From contig NADL03000120.1 in assembly GCA_002205965.3 (NCBI GenBank), positions 124,001 to 188,000 on the forward strand: a DNA stretch of 64,000 nt, written 5' to 3'. Each line of letters begins with the position of its first letter. Position 1 is the first letter of the stretch. The position numbers and the translations under genes are program-made. Source of the DNA: Kappaphycus alvarezii. Lineage: Eukaryota > Rhodophyta > Florideophyceae > Gigartinales > Solieriaceae. A model generated the notes under the pieces. It saw nothing but the letters and a program-made list of their open reading frames with translations. It ran no database searches and had not been told where the DNA came from. Shown piece by piece: positions 11,280 through 22,591 of the stretch.

Positions 11280-11726
11280 TGATCTTTATTTCCGAACTAC
11301 CAGACTATCCCTTCTCTGCTGACTAGTCCTTGTAAAAATGCGAAAACAATAAATTCAAATCATGACATCAATCAGCGATGGCAGGGGCTGATGTGGTAAC
11401 ATCTACAATCGTAAAAGTCTCGCATACTCCCTCTAAGGTCAAGACAGCCAGTTTTCTAATCCGGAGTATTGCAATTGCGACATAATTTTGTGGTTACATT
11501 ACGTGCAGTTACTTTTAACTATTTTCTCATCATATCTTCAACGAAATCTTCCCTGGGATATATTATTCCAATAAAATCAAAACAAAGCAATTATAGATAT
11601 GCTGCACTGCAATCAGTAAATCGAGAGAGCATTCATACGGCTCACCGGAAATGAACACACTATACAAGACACGCAACTTGAGATATAGGCCCGGTTGTGA
11701 ATGTTAGGGCATCTGTCTCAATTACA
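11280..11726 (-). repeat. 3' LTR of the outer copia element
   Basis: Aligns with 22149-22591 along its length (shared blocks such as GCGATGGCAGG, TACGTGCAGTTA, AAAGCAATTA.AGA.ATGCTGC). On the minus strand it starts TGTAATTGAGACAG. Confidence 0.8.
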
Positions 11727-11959
11727 CCTCCTGAACACATCGTTAAACTTGCTCACTTTTGGTTATCTCGGTAAACACACTTTGCAGCGTGATTTGTTTC
11801 AAAATTCACGCGAAGAAGTGGTTTCTTTATAATTTCTGCTACCATTTGTTGCGAAGAGCAATATAATACGTCTCATAATGTTTTTCTTCACCAATTTCTT
11901 GACACATTCGTACCATATTGAGACATTTCTAGCATTACGAACTCATTAATTACACTAAA

Positions 11960-13341
11960 TAGTTGTGCCATTTTTTTACTCATACGCGAACCTATTTTCA
12001 ATCATTAAAGCACCCCAATTCCTCCCCCCGTAAACAACCGTAGGAATACTGATATCAATTTTTAGATATCGAAGTCTCGACTGTATCTAATCAACCGCGT
12101 TATCGACCTACCTTTATACTGTAAGAGTACACCTGAGAGAGATTTTAGATCGTTCTTGTTACCCACCAAGTCGGCATCTGAGTAGGCTACCAAACCACCT
12201 AATGACCCTCTAAGACTGAGTCTATACTAAGCTATACCCCGAAGATACCTGAAGACTTGTTTGCGACTGTTAAGTGTTCAATTTTGAACCAGCTACGAAA
12301 AGACTCAAACAATTGATACCCAGACAAATATCTAGGCGCTTTCAGGTAGATTTAAATAGGAAAAATCCCACCAGCTCCTGGTACTCGGTGACATCTGTCA
12401 TAGGACCAGACTGAATCAGTGTGAGGCCAGAATTTGAAATGGGCGTTAAAACTGGGCTACTCTCTGACTTACCCAACCGGCTTTAAATCTGAACTACTTA
12501 TGGCCGCTGAGATAAAACTATTCGCGATATCTTTAGATAGAACTGAATATCCTCCCAAAAAACTTTGAAGCTGGCCTAGATCATTCAAGTCCACATGCTC
12601 TCCGAGCTGTCGCTTGATACTCCTCATTTGTTTTAGAGATGGACCCATGATGACAACGCCGTCAACGTAGAGAGGAATCCAGAAATTCCCTTTTCTTTAC
12701 ATGCATGGGTCCGACAGTGTTCTTTTAAACCACATCTCTTTCATGATCTCACTCCACTTACTTAGCCAAAGACGAGGTGCCCGTTTAGGACCATACAGAC
12801 CCTTTCGAAGCTTTAATGTCTTTCATGTTGGTAGTTTCAAGCATTCAAACCAAGCGGGTGGAAGTATGTAGAAATCGATAGCTATTTTGGCATGGAGGAA
12901 CGCAGTGCGCGCATCAAGTTGATTGATAAAGTAGTTTCGTTGCAAGCCGACACTCAAGGCTGCCCGTATGGTGCGAAATCAACGACGAGACTGAAAGTGT
13001 CACACTCATGCCCTTGCATAAATCCTTTCCCCGCCAATCAAGCTTTGTACCTAGCCACTGATCTATCTGTATTACGTTTCAACATAGGAATAAATCTAGT
13101 GTTTAACCGTTTCAACCCCTCTGGAAGAGATCCCACTGTCCAGATTACATGCGTTGCATATATTCAAGTTCCTCTTCTATAGCCTTTCCCCATTGATCTA
13201 AAAGGAGAGATGACAAATAATCTGCGAAGGACGTTGATTCTACTCGATTTATCGCATTTTCTGCGGAAATGGGATCAAAGGATCCAATTTTTTTCTTTTC
13301 CCTCCATAGATAAAGATTGTTTTGCTCAATCCCACTATTGT
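11960..13341 (-). pseudogene. RT and RNase H of the outer copia element
   Basis: Reading the minus strand from 13260 down: a DQWGKAIEEELEYMQ start of the RT region, ARTAFLHAKI (12.9 kb), LRKGLYGPKRAPRLWLSKW (12.8 kb), then LYVDGVVIMG (12.67 kb), where copia has YVDD, so the second catalytic Asp is Gly here. DLGQLQSFLGGYS follows, and AYSDADLVGNKNDLKSLSG (12.2 kb) is the first RNase H motif. Stops and frame changes are frequent. It ends beside the 3' LTR. Confidence 0.82.
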
Positions 13342-13346
13342 CATTC

Positions 13347-13549
13347 CGAAAGAAACATTTTCGGTTCTCTTTTTTATCAATATCTTTTTATCGTAGAGGC
13401 ATGTAAACAGTAAATATATACCATCTTCACAGGATCCGGGCCGGAGTACAGCAATGATGAGTTGTAAAATAGAATACAATTGTACTTTGTTCCAGCCCAA
13501 GAAGTATCAACTACAAGGGGGCTCGGAACTACATTTGCGTACTGTAAGA
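13347..13549 (-). repeat. 3' LTR of the inner copia
   Basis: Shares CAGTAAATATATA, TTTGTTCCAG and CAACTACAAGG.GGCTC blocks with 17886-18079. Its terminal CA (plus-strand right end) has decayed to GA and its TG to CG. Confidence 0.75.
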
Positions 13550-13636
13550 CTCCCCTCAAAGGTAACGCTAGTATAACTAACTCCGATAGTTGGCGACCAC
13601 TGTGACCTCATCAAAACACGCCCCCGCTGATACTGA

Positions 13637-15270
13637 TTAGGACTTTAAGATTGAACAACGAAAATTTTCTTCTTCTTCTCGATGATTTTCTATGTTTCTC
13701 GTACCTTTGTAAATGGATCTGCGAGTTTTTCCAATGAAGAGACGTAGATAACCTCTATCCTTTGTCTCAACCATTGAGCGTACATAATGGTATTTGATTC
13801 CAATATTTCTGAAATTTCGTAGTCCTCGAACTGCTTCCGTCCACGAGATAGATCCAAGGTTGTCCTGATAAACTGTAGTTGGTCTTTTTGATTTTTTCCG
13901 ATATCTCCAAGAATTTACCTTACCCAGATGACTTCCCAGACGCATGCTTGAAGTGCGATAAATTCAGCCTCTGCAGCAGAAATTGCAGTGATAATTTAGA
14001 GTCTAATTGTCGAAACAATCGGTGAGAAGTTGCCAAACAATTTAAATGTAGTGCGAAAACGTCGTTTTGATTCATTTCGTGCCCATTCGGCATCAATATA
14101 TGCCACTAGCTGCATGCCAGTAGTTCATGTTTATGGCGCACTACAGGGAATATAATGTCTTGGTCTGAGGTCAGATGAGATAACTGACTACATATCGAAT
14201 ATTTCTCTAATGAATCTGAGCAGGATCAGCATGATGACGGCCAAGGGATGAGATCGCTGTTGCAATATCAGGTCTTGTCCAGGTTGAGAGATAAATTGAT
14301 GAGCTGAGCACCTCTCCGTATGGCTTATCGGCCATAAAATGCTTATCGGCATCTTCAAAAGGTACATTTTATTTGAAGAAAGGGTGCACCAAAGGAAGCG
14401 GGGTGCGCAAGGTTTCAGAGCCGACCGGTCCAGCGGATTCAGTGATGAATTTTGTAAAAGCCAACTGGGAATGGAAAAACCCGCCTTTGTTCATTTCAAT
14501 ATTGATTTCCAAAAGTTAATGACAAACTACTAGATCTGTGATGATAAATAAGCCACGCAGCTTCCTTTTGACCTCAGCCACAGTTATTTTTCTACCGAAA
14601 ACCAGTAGTTCATCCACATACGTTGCAATGTAACCGGGTTCAGTTGAGAAATGAGTAATTAGGGCCTTCATTTAAATTTGCTCTCTGGAATCAGATACGA
14701 GTTATTTCCAGATAGAAATGCTCATACCACAGTCTGCATGCCTGTCGAAGCCCGAACGGTGATTTAAGAAGTTTAAAGACTAGTACGCGGGATAATGAGA
14801 TCCCTGGCACGATCTGGAGCTAAATAAATATCTGCTGAGATTTAGGAAGTATAATAGAGTAATTTGCCTCGCCAATCTAGCCGGTATATTGTCCAATTAT
14901 TTGAAACTGCGACAGTAAGAAGTACTCAAACATGTTCGGTGCAAGCAACAGACGCATAATGCTCAGTGTGGTCCACTGGACTCTGTTTGAAAGTTTCCTT
15001 TAGCAACGAGGCGTGTCTTATACTGTGTTGTTCTTCCCTTCAAATACCCCTACATTTTTAAGATTACAGCTGCTTTGAGCACACTTGATTCAATTGGTAC
15101 GATGTTCTCATTAGTCCAGGTACAGCTTCGCTTAGGGAACTGAATTAGTCTTCAGTTAAGATCTTCCACTTGTCTACATAAGGTGATTTCAGAGCCTGCG
15201 AAAGCTTTAGTTCTTTTTTATTGTTAATGGACTCAAACTTTGCTACATAGTTGTATTCCATCCATAGACG
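13637..15270 (-). pseudogene. RT and RNase H of the inner copia
   Basis: At 13945-13637 the RNase H end reads VYQDNLGSISWTEAVRGLR then IKYHYVRSMVE. Near 14270 RTRPDIATAISSLGRHHADP marks the end of the RT region. Near 14625 ATYVDELLVFG is the catalytic box, with YVDE in place of YVDD. Stops and frameshifts separate the pieces. Interpretation as copia is firm; boundaries between domains are approximate. Confidence 0.82.
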
Positions 15271-15606
15271 TGGTCTCAGTTTGCAATCCCCTGTTGCCAT
15301 GCCAATATCTGCGTCAGCTGGTCTCTCATCTTGAGACTCATCATCTTTCTAAACCTCTGTTTTGTTTTGCTCTGAGTGAATATAAGTGAGCATATCAGCT
15401 TCTGCACTATGAGGAGGGCACCCACCATCAGAATCAAACTGAGAACGTTCTCTCTGCTGTCCTTTCGTTTCAATATCGATGTCCACAACTTGATTTCAAT
15501 TCTCATTTGTACTCCCACGCAGTTTACTGAGCTCTGCGCAGCCAGCATATTTGTCGTCTTGAGCTCTGATGGAGTTCTTATGTACGATATATGCACCCGA
15601 AAGCAC

Positions 15607-16620
15607 TTAGCATATATGTTTACCTTCATGAAGGAGGCACACACCGGAACGAGCACGTTGATCGGATGTTTCAGTTGCCTTATCTGTATGCTGGTAGAAC
15701 ATCTTACATCCGGAAGAATTTGTACGAATCAATTTCCTTAGTTCAGACCAAAAAAGGACTTTGTGAGGAACCTTAGTTGTCACAGACTGAGAATCATAAT
15801 TCTTGCAGTGAGTAATGTGCTGAATTGCGTAGTTCCAGTATTTTGTCGGTATTTTTCCTGATGAGGAACACGTCCTTGCAAATGACAAGATAATCTGGTG
15901 TGTTCTCTCCGCCATTACATTGGATTAAGCTGTGCGCAAAGTTGTAACTGACGCAATTACCCCTTCCTCTACAAGCTGTTCCGATGCAAGACTGAATTCA
16001 ATTCCAGCATCAGTACGAATATCCTTTACTGTGTGGCCTAACTGTCGCTCAAGGAAGCAAACTAATGACCAGAGCTCAGCAGTCTCATCATCTTTTCATC
16101 TTAACTGTATGATGCCAGTAAATCTTGAGTACATGTCTACTACTGTTAGGAAATACCAGTGGACACCGAATGAAGCGGTCTCAAATTTTCCTTTCGTATC
16201 ACAATATATTACACCAGGGCGAGGTTTGCTTACAACTGACCCATTAGTACTTCACTTTGAATTTTCCTTAGTATACTTATCACAGTCAGCTGATTTGCAC
16301 TTTCGGTTCAGGGTGAAACCACTTAAAATAGCCTTTTTAACCATTTTCATCTGGATGGCGAGACCGAGCCTGTGATGCCATACTTTAGCGAACTCCTGAT
16401 CTTATTTGAATTTTCTAGCATACTTCTGTCCATTTGAATCATTCCGGTCCTTTTCATGTTGTTCGCTCCCTGAAGAAATGGACATTACACTCTTGCTTGG
16501 TTCCATTTTAACAGTAAATGCTTCAGCATCAATCTGCTCAGGTGAGATTTAGACAATAGAATTGACGCGCTTTTCAGTCTTTCTTAGACTACTTAGTCCA
16601 GATTTCTGTCAGTCAGGGAC
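15607..16620 (-). pseudogene. Integrase of the inner copia
   Basis: The minus strand shows YFLTVVDMYSRFTG (first Asp, about 16.15 kb), KDIRTDAGIEFSL (second Asp, about 16.03 kb) and MAERTHQIILSFART (catalytic Glu, 15.9 kb). WNYAIQHITHCKNY follows, as in copia integrases. Frame is lost at several places. A second, separate integrase at 18.1-19.3 kb belongs to the outer element, which is what revealed the nesting. Confidence 0.82.
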
Positions 16621-17131
16621 ACAAGATAGGCCAAATTTCGTTCTGCTCTCCATAAACGAGAACTCTGCAGCCATCTACTAAGTAAATACTAACTGCTTTT
16701 CTGGGCAGGAAAAGCACGTCGATTTTCTTGGCGACTAGTGCTGTAAATGATAGTAGACTCATGGCTATTCTGGGTTTGACAGAGGTCTCAGATAAGTTAC
16801 TCACTATTAAACCATGGTCATTCTTCCATTGGACATTCTGTTCACCACTTTTGTTTGCTGGAACAGATGAATCATCTGCAAAAATTGATAGAGAAATCAC
16901 AATTTTTTTGATTGAACTCTGTCGCTGAGCGGAGTCCTATGCGACACATAGCCGCCATTAATCATCATGCGATCCATTTTGTAGTCATTTGCCGACATTG
17001 TAGGAGCTATAGCAGCGCGGATCAACTCTCTCTTGCTGCCCATACTCTTCTTTTTCTGTCAGTTTTAAGTCTCGCTGGATCTTGAAGCTCTCTTGCGAGT
17101 TATTCAGGGAGAATTAAGCGATTACCTGTAT

Positions 17132-17700
17132 TCAATGATTTGCGGAAGCATATTTCTGTGCGATAGTTACTTTTTTGCAATTGGTGCAAATTGAATTGGC
17201 AGTGCTGGCGCGATTTCGAACTGCATCCTCAATAATGAGTAACTTCCTCTCCTCCCTCAGCCTACTCGATAAAGCCTCCATATTGATATCCTTCTCGACC
17301 ACCGTCTTGATGGGAGCCACAAACGGTTTCGGTACTTCAATTGGCGCGACCAGAATTCCAATTGCCAACATATCCGCCAAGCTTATCCCCTTACTTTCAA
17401 GTTGCTCTGAAAGCTCTTTTAGACGTATATATCCCACCAAGGTCATCTCGAAGGCTACAATACCTCATTGAAATCAATTCCGATAACTTGGCAATCTTTG
17501 CTTCGGTTTACTTGGAGTCAAAGCGAAGGTACAATTTGGCCAGTATCTCATGCGGATTGCCTATCAGTGATGTCACAACACGTAGAGCTTGTTCCATAAA
17601 AACGGCTGCAATGATGTCGCTAGCTTGCTGCTGCTGCTCGGTGAGCGTCTTCTCATTACTATCCGAAATTGAACCACTGAGAAAATATTGAATTTATTTG
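17132..17700 (-). pseudogene. gag of the inner copia
   Basis: An open minus-strand stretch (17446-17132) ends with ICTNCKK, the first half of a CCHC knuckle whose His and last Cys are not recognisable. A helical, charged segment (LSSRLREERKLLIIEDA) precedes it, as in copia gag. It lies between the 5' LTR and the integrase, the expected place. Confidence 0.55.
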
Positions 17701-17885
17701 GCACTAATAGCCACTAGGACGCGAATAAGCCACAAAGGATAGCCGCCCTTGTCATTTAGTGGACGAATACGTAGCTTCTTCTTTGTTGGGTATGATAGGG
17801 AAACAAGGGGCTTTGGCTGAAGTTTTGGAGGGAAGAACCGTTAATAGGATCAGTGTATGGTTGGCCTAAATCTGCGCTCATATCC

Positions 17886-18079
17886 TGTAAGAAACCTTTT
17901 TCGATTGTCTTTTTATAACATTCTGTGTTATGTACAGTAAATATATAGAATCTTTCCAGAGCCCGAGGTGAAGGCAAACACAGATGAAACACTACAACAA
18001 ACAGCTGTATTTTGTTCCAGCGCATGGAGTACTGTTCCAACTACAAGGTGGCTCAGTATTACATTTTCAAACTGTAACA
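17886..18079 (-). repeat. 5' LTR of the inner copia
   Basis: Partner of 13347-13549. On the minus strand it starts TGTTACAG. The sequence next to its inner end (GGATATGAGCGC on the minus strand) could be a decayed primer-binding site. Confidence 0.72.
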
Positions 18080-18084
18080 TATTC

Positions 18085-19333
18085 CTTTTCGTTGATGTGT
18101 ACTCACTACTCTCTGCATTATTCTCTGAATTTTCGTTGTTTTCATCAAAAGCATGAGAAGATTGTACTGCCGCTATAAATTTAAACATATTAACATTTTA
18201 ATACTCTGTCTCATTGCATTTTTCAAAGGAATCAGTACTTTCCTTAATCGATTCCAACGAATTGGTAGATCTGGATCTACTCTGTAAATTGTCGTCATCA
18301 TTTGAGAGCTTTTCAAGGGTCTCAGTGCTTCCAACCTTGTACCATCCTGTGTGAGGGAACGTATTCTTTATAATTGCAACATTTGAAGGTAAAATGCGCC
18401 TCGGAGTACCCCGCACCTATATCTCATACAAGCTTTTTTCGAAACAAGAAAACAGGACGCCTTGGAAGCTTTTGCCGTCAAGCTTCTTCCGTTTATCTTG
18501 TAGACTGTGAGTCCACATGGAACTACCAAAGGCTCCGATATGAGAAACGCATTGTCTGATGCCGGTAACGATCTCATAGTCTTTTTCTCTGCAATTTGGG
18601 TAGAAAGAAACCTGTTCCTTGTGTTTGCAGAATGCGCAATCGCTTCTTCCCAAAACTCAGCAGGCAATTTAGCGTGTCTCATAATACGGTAGACCTTGCT
18701 GCTTCCACTAAGGTCCTATTGGTGCGCTCTTTGATTTCATTTAGTTCAAGCGAATGTAATGGTATCTTGTCCCATTAAATCCCTTTCAGCACCTGGTAGC
18801 ATTCCAATGTTTATATTCACCGCCACCGTCTGAGCGTAAGCGCTTGATGACATAGCGGAGCTTTCGTTCCATCCATGCTTGGTATTTGATAAAGGCTTCA
18901 GCCACTTCACTCTTACTCAATATAGGCTTTACAGTTATATAACCACTGAAGTCATTCACGAATAAAGAACAGTACCGTGAACCCCGCAAGGAAATGAAAG
19001 ACATAGGCTCACACACGTCACTGTTAATGACATCATCAACCTTGCAAGGATTTATGTTATTAGACTTCAGCGAAATTTACTTGTGTTTCCCTTTCATGCA
19101 AGAATCACAATTATCAATCTGTGATGTAATTTTGAGAATTTCAAGACCAATAACAGCATTTTTCCTTGCAATGCCTCGAATTTGAAGAATAATTCCATAA
19201 CAAAGCCGGCGATGCCATTTCATTTCTGCTTCTGAAACTGCAGTCATTGCTGTAGATCTACGAACAACTTCCACTTTGGCGCTATAACCACCAAAGAATA
19301 TTTATCCATACAATATTGACCTGCCTTTCATTA
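18085..19333 (-). pseudogene. Integrase of the outer copia
   Basis: The minus strand reads WHRRLCYG then CDSCMKGKHK (gag-pre-integrase zinc region, 19.27-19.08 kb), then RYCSLFVNDFSGY (the first Asp site reads VND), KRLRSDGGGEY (second Asp, 18.83 kb), AKLPAEFWEEAIAHSA (18.67 kb) and a Ser/Asp/Glu-rich linker to 18.1 kb, where the inner copia starts. Individual pieces are 65-104 codons long and out of frame with one another. Confidence 0.83.
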
Positions 19334-19487
19334 AAGCATCCCTACTGGTTGTTTAAAATCCAAATCCAATGGCTTCTTAGATTTGGACTCTGTATTTCTG
19401 CACGTACCCATCGAAATTTAATTCGGAGTCAATCAGTTCCTTTAGAAATTGGATTCCATTCCGGATGTTCAGTACAATAGTGCGTAC

Positions 19488-19528
19488 AGTACTGTTGCCG
19501 ACAGACGTCGCCTGTCGGCAACAGTACT
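19488..19528. repeat. Perfect 17-bp inverted repeat (hairpin)
   Basis: AGTACTGTTGCCGACAG at 19488-19504 is exactly complementary to 19512-19528, with a 7-base loop (ACGTCGC). It lies at the left edge of the G-rich array, so it may be the end of an inserted element or a replication-derived fold-back. Confidence 0.85.
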
Positions 19529-19744
19529 TCAACGAATTTGGAGAACACATCCAACCCCCCACCGCAGGCATCTTCTTCGATCCTCTGCCTCTCCCTTTCC
19601 GCACCTTCCCAACCAACATTCGATATTCTTCCTTAAAAACAACGACCAGCAATATGGCGCGTATTGCAAAGAAAAGGAAACGCCAGACACACTTTTTGGC
19701 GCCATTAACCGCATGAGAATCAAGGAACTCCGTCTTGATAAAGA

Positions 19745-20700
19745 GAGCTCGCAAGGTAGACCTGTGATTGCACAAAGACGGTGGTTTTGGCTGCACACAG
19801 CTGGGGGGGGGTGATTGGAGAGAGCGGGGGATTCTGCACGGGAGGGGAGGTTTGGCTGCACACGCAAGGGGCGGAGTAGTTGCACAAAGCGGGGGTGAGA
19901 GGGTTTGCACCCAGCTGGGAGGAGGGTGATTGCGTAAAGAAGGTTTTTTCACTTAAACATGGCGAATGGTTACCCCTTACACAATGCGGGGAGTTGCTAT
20001 GGTTCGGGTTGCACACAGGGGGGGGTGTGAGTGGTAATACAAACGGGGCGGGGCGGGGGTGAGTGAGACCACAAAGCAGCAGGAGGGGGAGCGCACGAGA
20101 CAGGAGCGGGAGGAGTGCACAAAGCAGGAGGGGCGGTGAGTGCACACAGCGGAGGATTGTGGTTGCACAAGGCGGTGGTGGGAGTGATTGCGCTAAGCGG
20201 GGGTGCGCACTTGGACGGGAAATTATCGATTGCAAACTGCCCAGATGTTTTGCAAACGGCAGGGGGATGTGGTTTTAAATAGCTGGGGGTGATTTCACAC
20301 ACACACAGCGGGGAGAGGTTTGATTGCACGCACGCACGACGGGGGAAGGGTTGATTGTATTCACACAAAGTGGGGAGAGGACAATCACACTCACGGAAAT
20401 GTGCGTACAAGCCAGTCACAGGGTGAGAGAGGGGCTGTTCGCGGGGGGATAGTTGTTCCGGGAGAGTGGTACGATTGTTTTTTGTACCGAGTTGTGAGAA
20501 CGACTTTTGGGGATGGTGAGCGGCAGCGACCACACCTCGGATGAACAACTGTGATAGGGGAATGTAGTAGGAATGATCGCTGAGGACTGGGACGCAATGA
20601 GAGTGCGTAAAGGAGAGGGGGTGTGGATGCAGGCAGGACGGGTCGCGAGTAGAGGAGGTGCAGTGATAATGAGAGGAGATCGTCAAGAACGGGGTCGAAT
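19745..20700 (+). repeat. G-rich degenerate array
   Basis: The plus strand repeats a loose unit built from TTGCACAAAGC or TGCACACAGC followed by G runs (GGGGGTGAGTG, GGGGGGGTGATTG) at irregular spacing for nearly 1 kb. The opposite strand therefore gives long proline/serine/cysteine-rich open frames (19377-20686, minus) that I regard as artefacts of composition. Many runs of four or more G on one strand could form G-quadruplexes. The array sits between gag and integrase of the outer copia and is probably a later insertion or expansion. Confidence 0.7.
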
Positions 20701-20749
20701 GAAGCAGGGTTGCGCCAACTCAAAAGTGACTCACCGAATCGGTTTCCGT

Positions 20750-22061
20750 TAGATTCCGCATGAGTACGTTATTTGTGTTGCCCAAACGAAGATGCTTAAC
20801 TCCAGAACTGGATCGCGATGGACTTTTTTGGACTCCCCAATAAGCTCGCTACACTTGTCCGTCAATAGTATTTGGATCGCGCAACGGGTGGGGATGCTCT
20901 TATAACTTCGGAAAAGGCATCATGAAACTCAACTAAGTATCCATCCCTTCAAAGAGATGGGCAAGAAGAAGATTATTACGAAGTTGCGGAACTGCTAAAA
21001 TCTTTTTCAGTTCAACAGATCAGTGGGCTATTCTGTTCCTGGGTATCTGACGGCTAAAAAATCGGGAAGACGGGCAAATCCCTTGGAGCGATTTCCTATT
21101 ACAACCTCTCTGGGCTCCATTTTTCTATCTTCTTGTGTTGCTCTCGCATCCTGAATCATATGGTCTGAGTCACTAAGTCTAGGAGATTTTTCTCAATATG
21201 CTGTTGTTTCCATGAGCATAAACCCATGCTTTGCTGGAGAAGTTCCATCTTCATCTTTATATTAAGTTATGGATTTCCTTCTTGGACAGGATTTTTTTAG
21301 CATTCGCATCCATATCACCTTCTTATACCTATACCAGTAGTGGATTTACGCTTGAAGTTCTTTTCATTACCTTTATGCTTTGATTTCAACACAGTAATGC
21401 GTTCAGGAGCATTTTTTAAAGAACTCTTCTCTAACTTTACAGCAGCCCAGAGCTTCTTTTCATATTGTTGAAGAAGTCTCGCAATGGCAGTTTCTCATCT
21501 TATTTTCTCTTCCTTCGTTTGCATTGATGACATCACGGGTCTATAAGGGGCGACTCAGCCTTATCCTGAAATGAAGCAAGCATCAATTCCACTTGAAGGT
21601 CTTTTGAGACTAAGCCGTTCATTTACTCAAGCAAATTAAAGATATCTTCAAACTCATAACTGAAATCCGACATCGGTTGGCCTGAGTTTACAAACCTAGA
21701 AAGCTCCTTCTGTAATTACACTCTTGTCATGATGTTCTTCACAGCATATCGTTCTTTGAGTCTTCTCCATATCTTAAATGGATATCCTTTTTCACACAGA
21801 CAACTGTCTCAAATTCTTATCGCGTATCCCTTTTAAAATGGTTGTACGGGCTAGTTCGATGGGTTGCTACCGCGCCTTACTGAGCTGAGTAGTGCCGTCT
21901 TCAACGACATCTTCTTCCCCACTGGTGGGTACTTTTGACTCGAGAACAGCCTCTGTCCTCGCCATCCTCAGTTGAAAGTCTTCACCAGGACGCCCACAGG
22001 ACTTATGCAAGAATTTCGATTCTTCCATGACTAACAAAAAAATAATTATGCAACAGAACAA
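20750..22061 (-). pseudogene. gag of the outer copia
   Basis: The minus strand opens with MEESKFLHKSCGRPGEDF at about 22028, then a copia-gag-like helical region (ARTTILKGIRDKNLRQL, LWAAVKLEKSSL) broken by many stops. It lies directly inside the 5' LTR at 22149. The family assignment rests mainly on position and general character. Confidence 0.55.
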
Positions 22062-22148
22062 ATAGATTAATCAGCAGAAGGACAATCTGGTTGAAAAGGT
22101 CAGCGTTTTTCTGGGTCCATACCACTTCGAATCTGGACCTGAGAGTAG

Positions 22149-22591
22149 TGCCCTTTTTTTCCGAACTACCAAACTACCCCGTTTGCGCTGACCATTCCTT
22201 GTAAACGTGCGAAATCAAAAACTTCAAATCAACACATCAATTAGCGATGGCAGGTGCTGATGCAATAACATCTATAATCATACAAGTCTGTCAAATTCCC
22301 TCCAAGGTCGAGGTAGCCAGTTTCCAAATCGGAGTAGTGCAACTGCGACATAATCTTGATGTTTCACTACGTGCAGTTAGTTGACTGTTTTCTCACCAGA
22401 TCTCCAACGACATCTTCCTTGGGATATAGCCTTCTAGTAAAATCACATCAAAGCAATTACAGAGATGCTGCCCTGCAATCAATAAACCGAGATAGCATTC
22501 ATACGTTGACCAGAAAGGAACACAGTTTGCAAAACACACAACTTGAGTGATAAGTCCGGTTCTGAATGTGAGGGTATCTGTCTCAACTACA
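22149..22591 (-). repeat. 5' LTR of the outer copia element
   Basis: Partner of 11280-11726 (443 versus 447 bp), TG...CA ends. Confidence 0.8.

Larger units (their letters stand above)
13347..18079 (-). mobile_element. Inner Ty1/copia element nested in the outer copia
   Basis: LTR-like direct repeats at 13347-13549 (203 bp) and 17886-18079 (194 bp) bound a minus-strand gag, integrase, RT and RNase H series. The flanks CATTC (13342-13346) and TATTC (18080-18084) are a 5-bp target duplication with one mismatch. Removing 13347-18079 would bring the outer element's integrase end and RT start together, supporting nesting. A minus-strand polypurine tract (TTTGAGGGGAG, 13550-13560) abuts the 3' LTR. 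About 4.7 kb is a normal copia length. All frames are broken. Confidence 0.82.
11280..22591 (-). mobile_element. Outer Ty1/copia element (minus strand), twice interrupted
   Basis: Similar direct repeats at 11280-11726 and 22149-22591 (447 and 443 bp, both TG...CA) bound a minus-strand copia series: gag (about 22.06-20.75 kb), gag-pre-integrase plus integrase (19.3-18.1 kb), then RT and RNase H (13.34-11.96 kb). The integrase-to-RT junction is split by a second copia (13347-18079) and the gag-to-integrase junction by a G-rich array. A purine stretch (AGGAGG on the minus strand) abuts the 3' LTR at 11727. The 5-bp flanks do not match (AGTTG versus CGCCT), so the TSD is lost or one end is rearranged. 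Confidence 0.8.

Noticed and set aside
19377-20686. Long minus-strand Pro/Cys/Ser-rich frames (up to 229 codons)
   Set aside because: They arise from the G-rich degenerate array; several frames are open at once, and there is no conserved motif.
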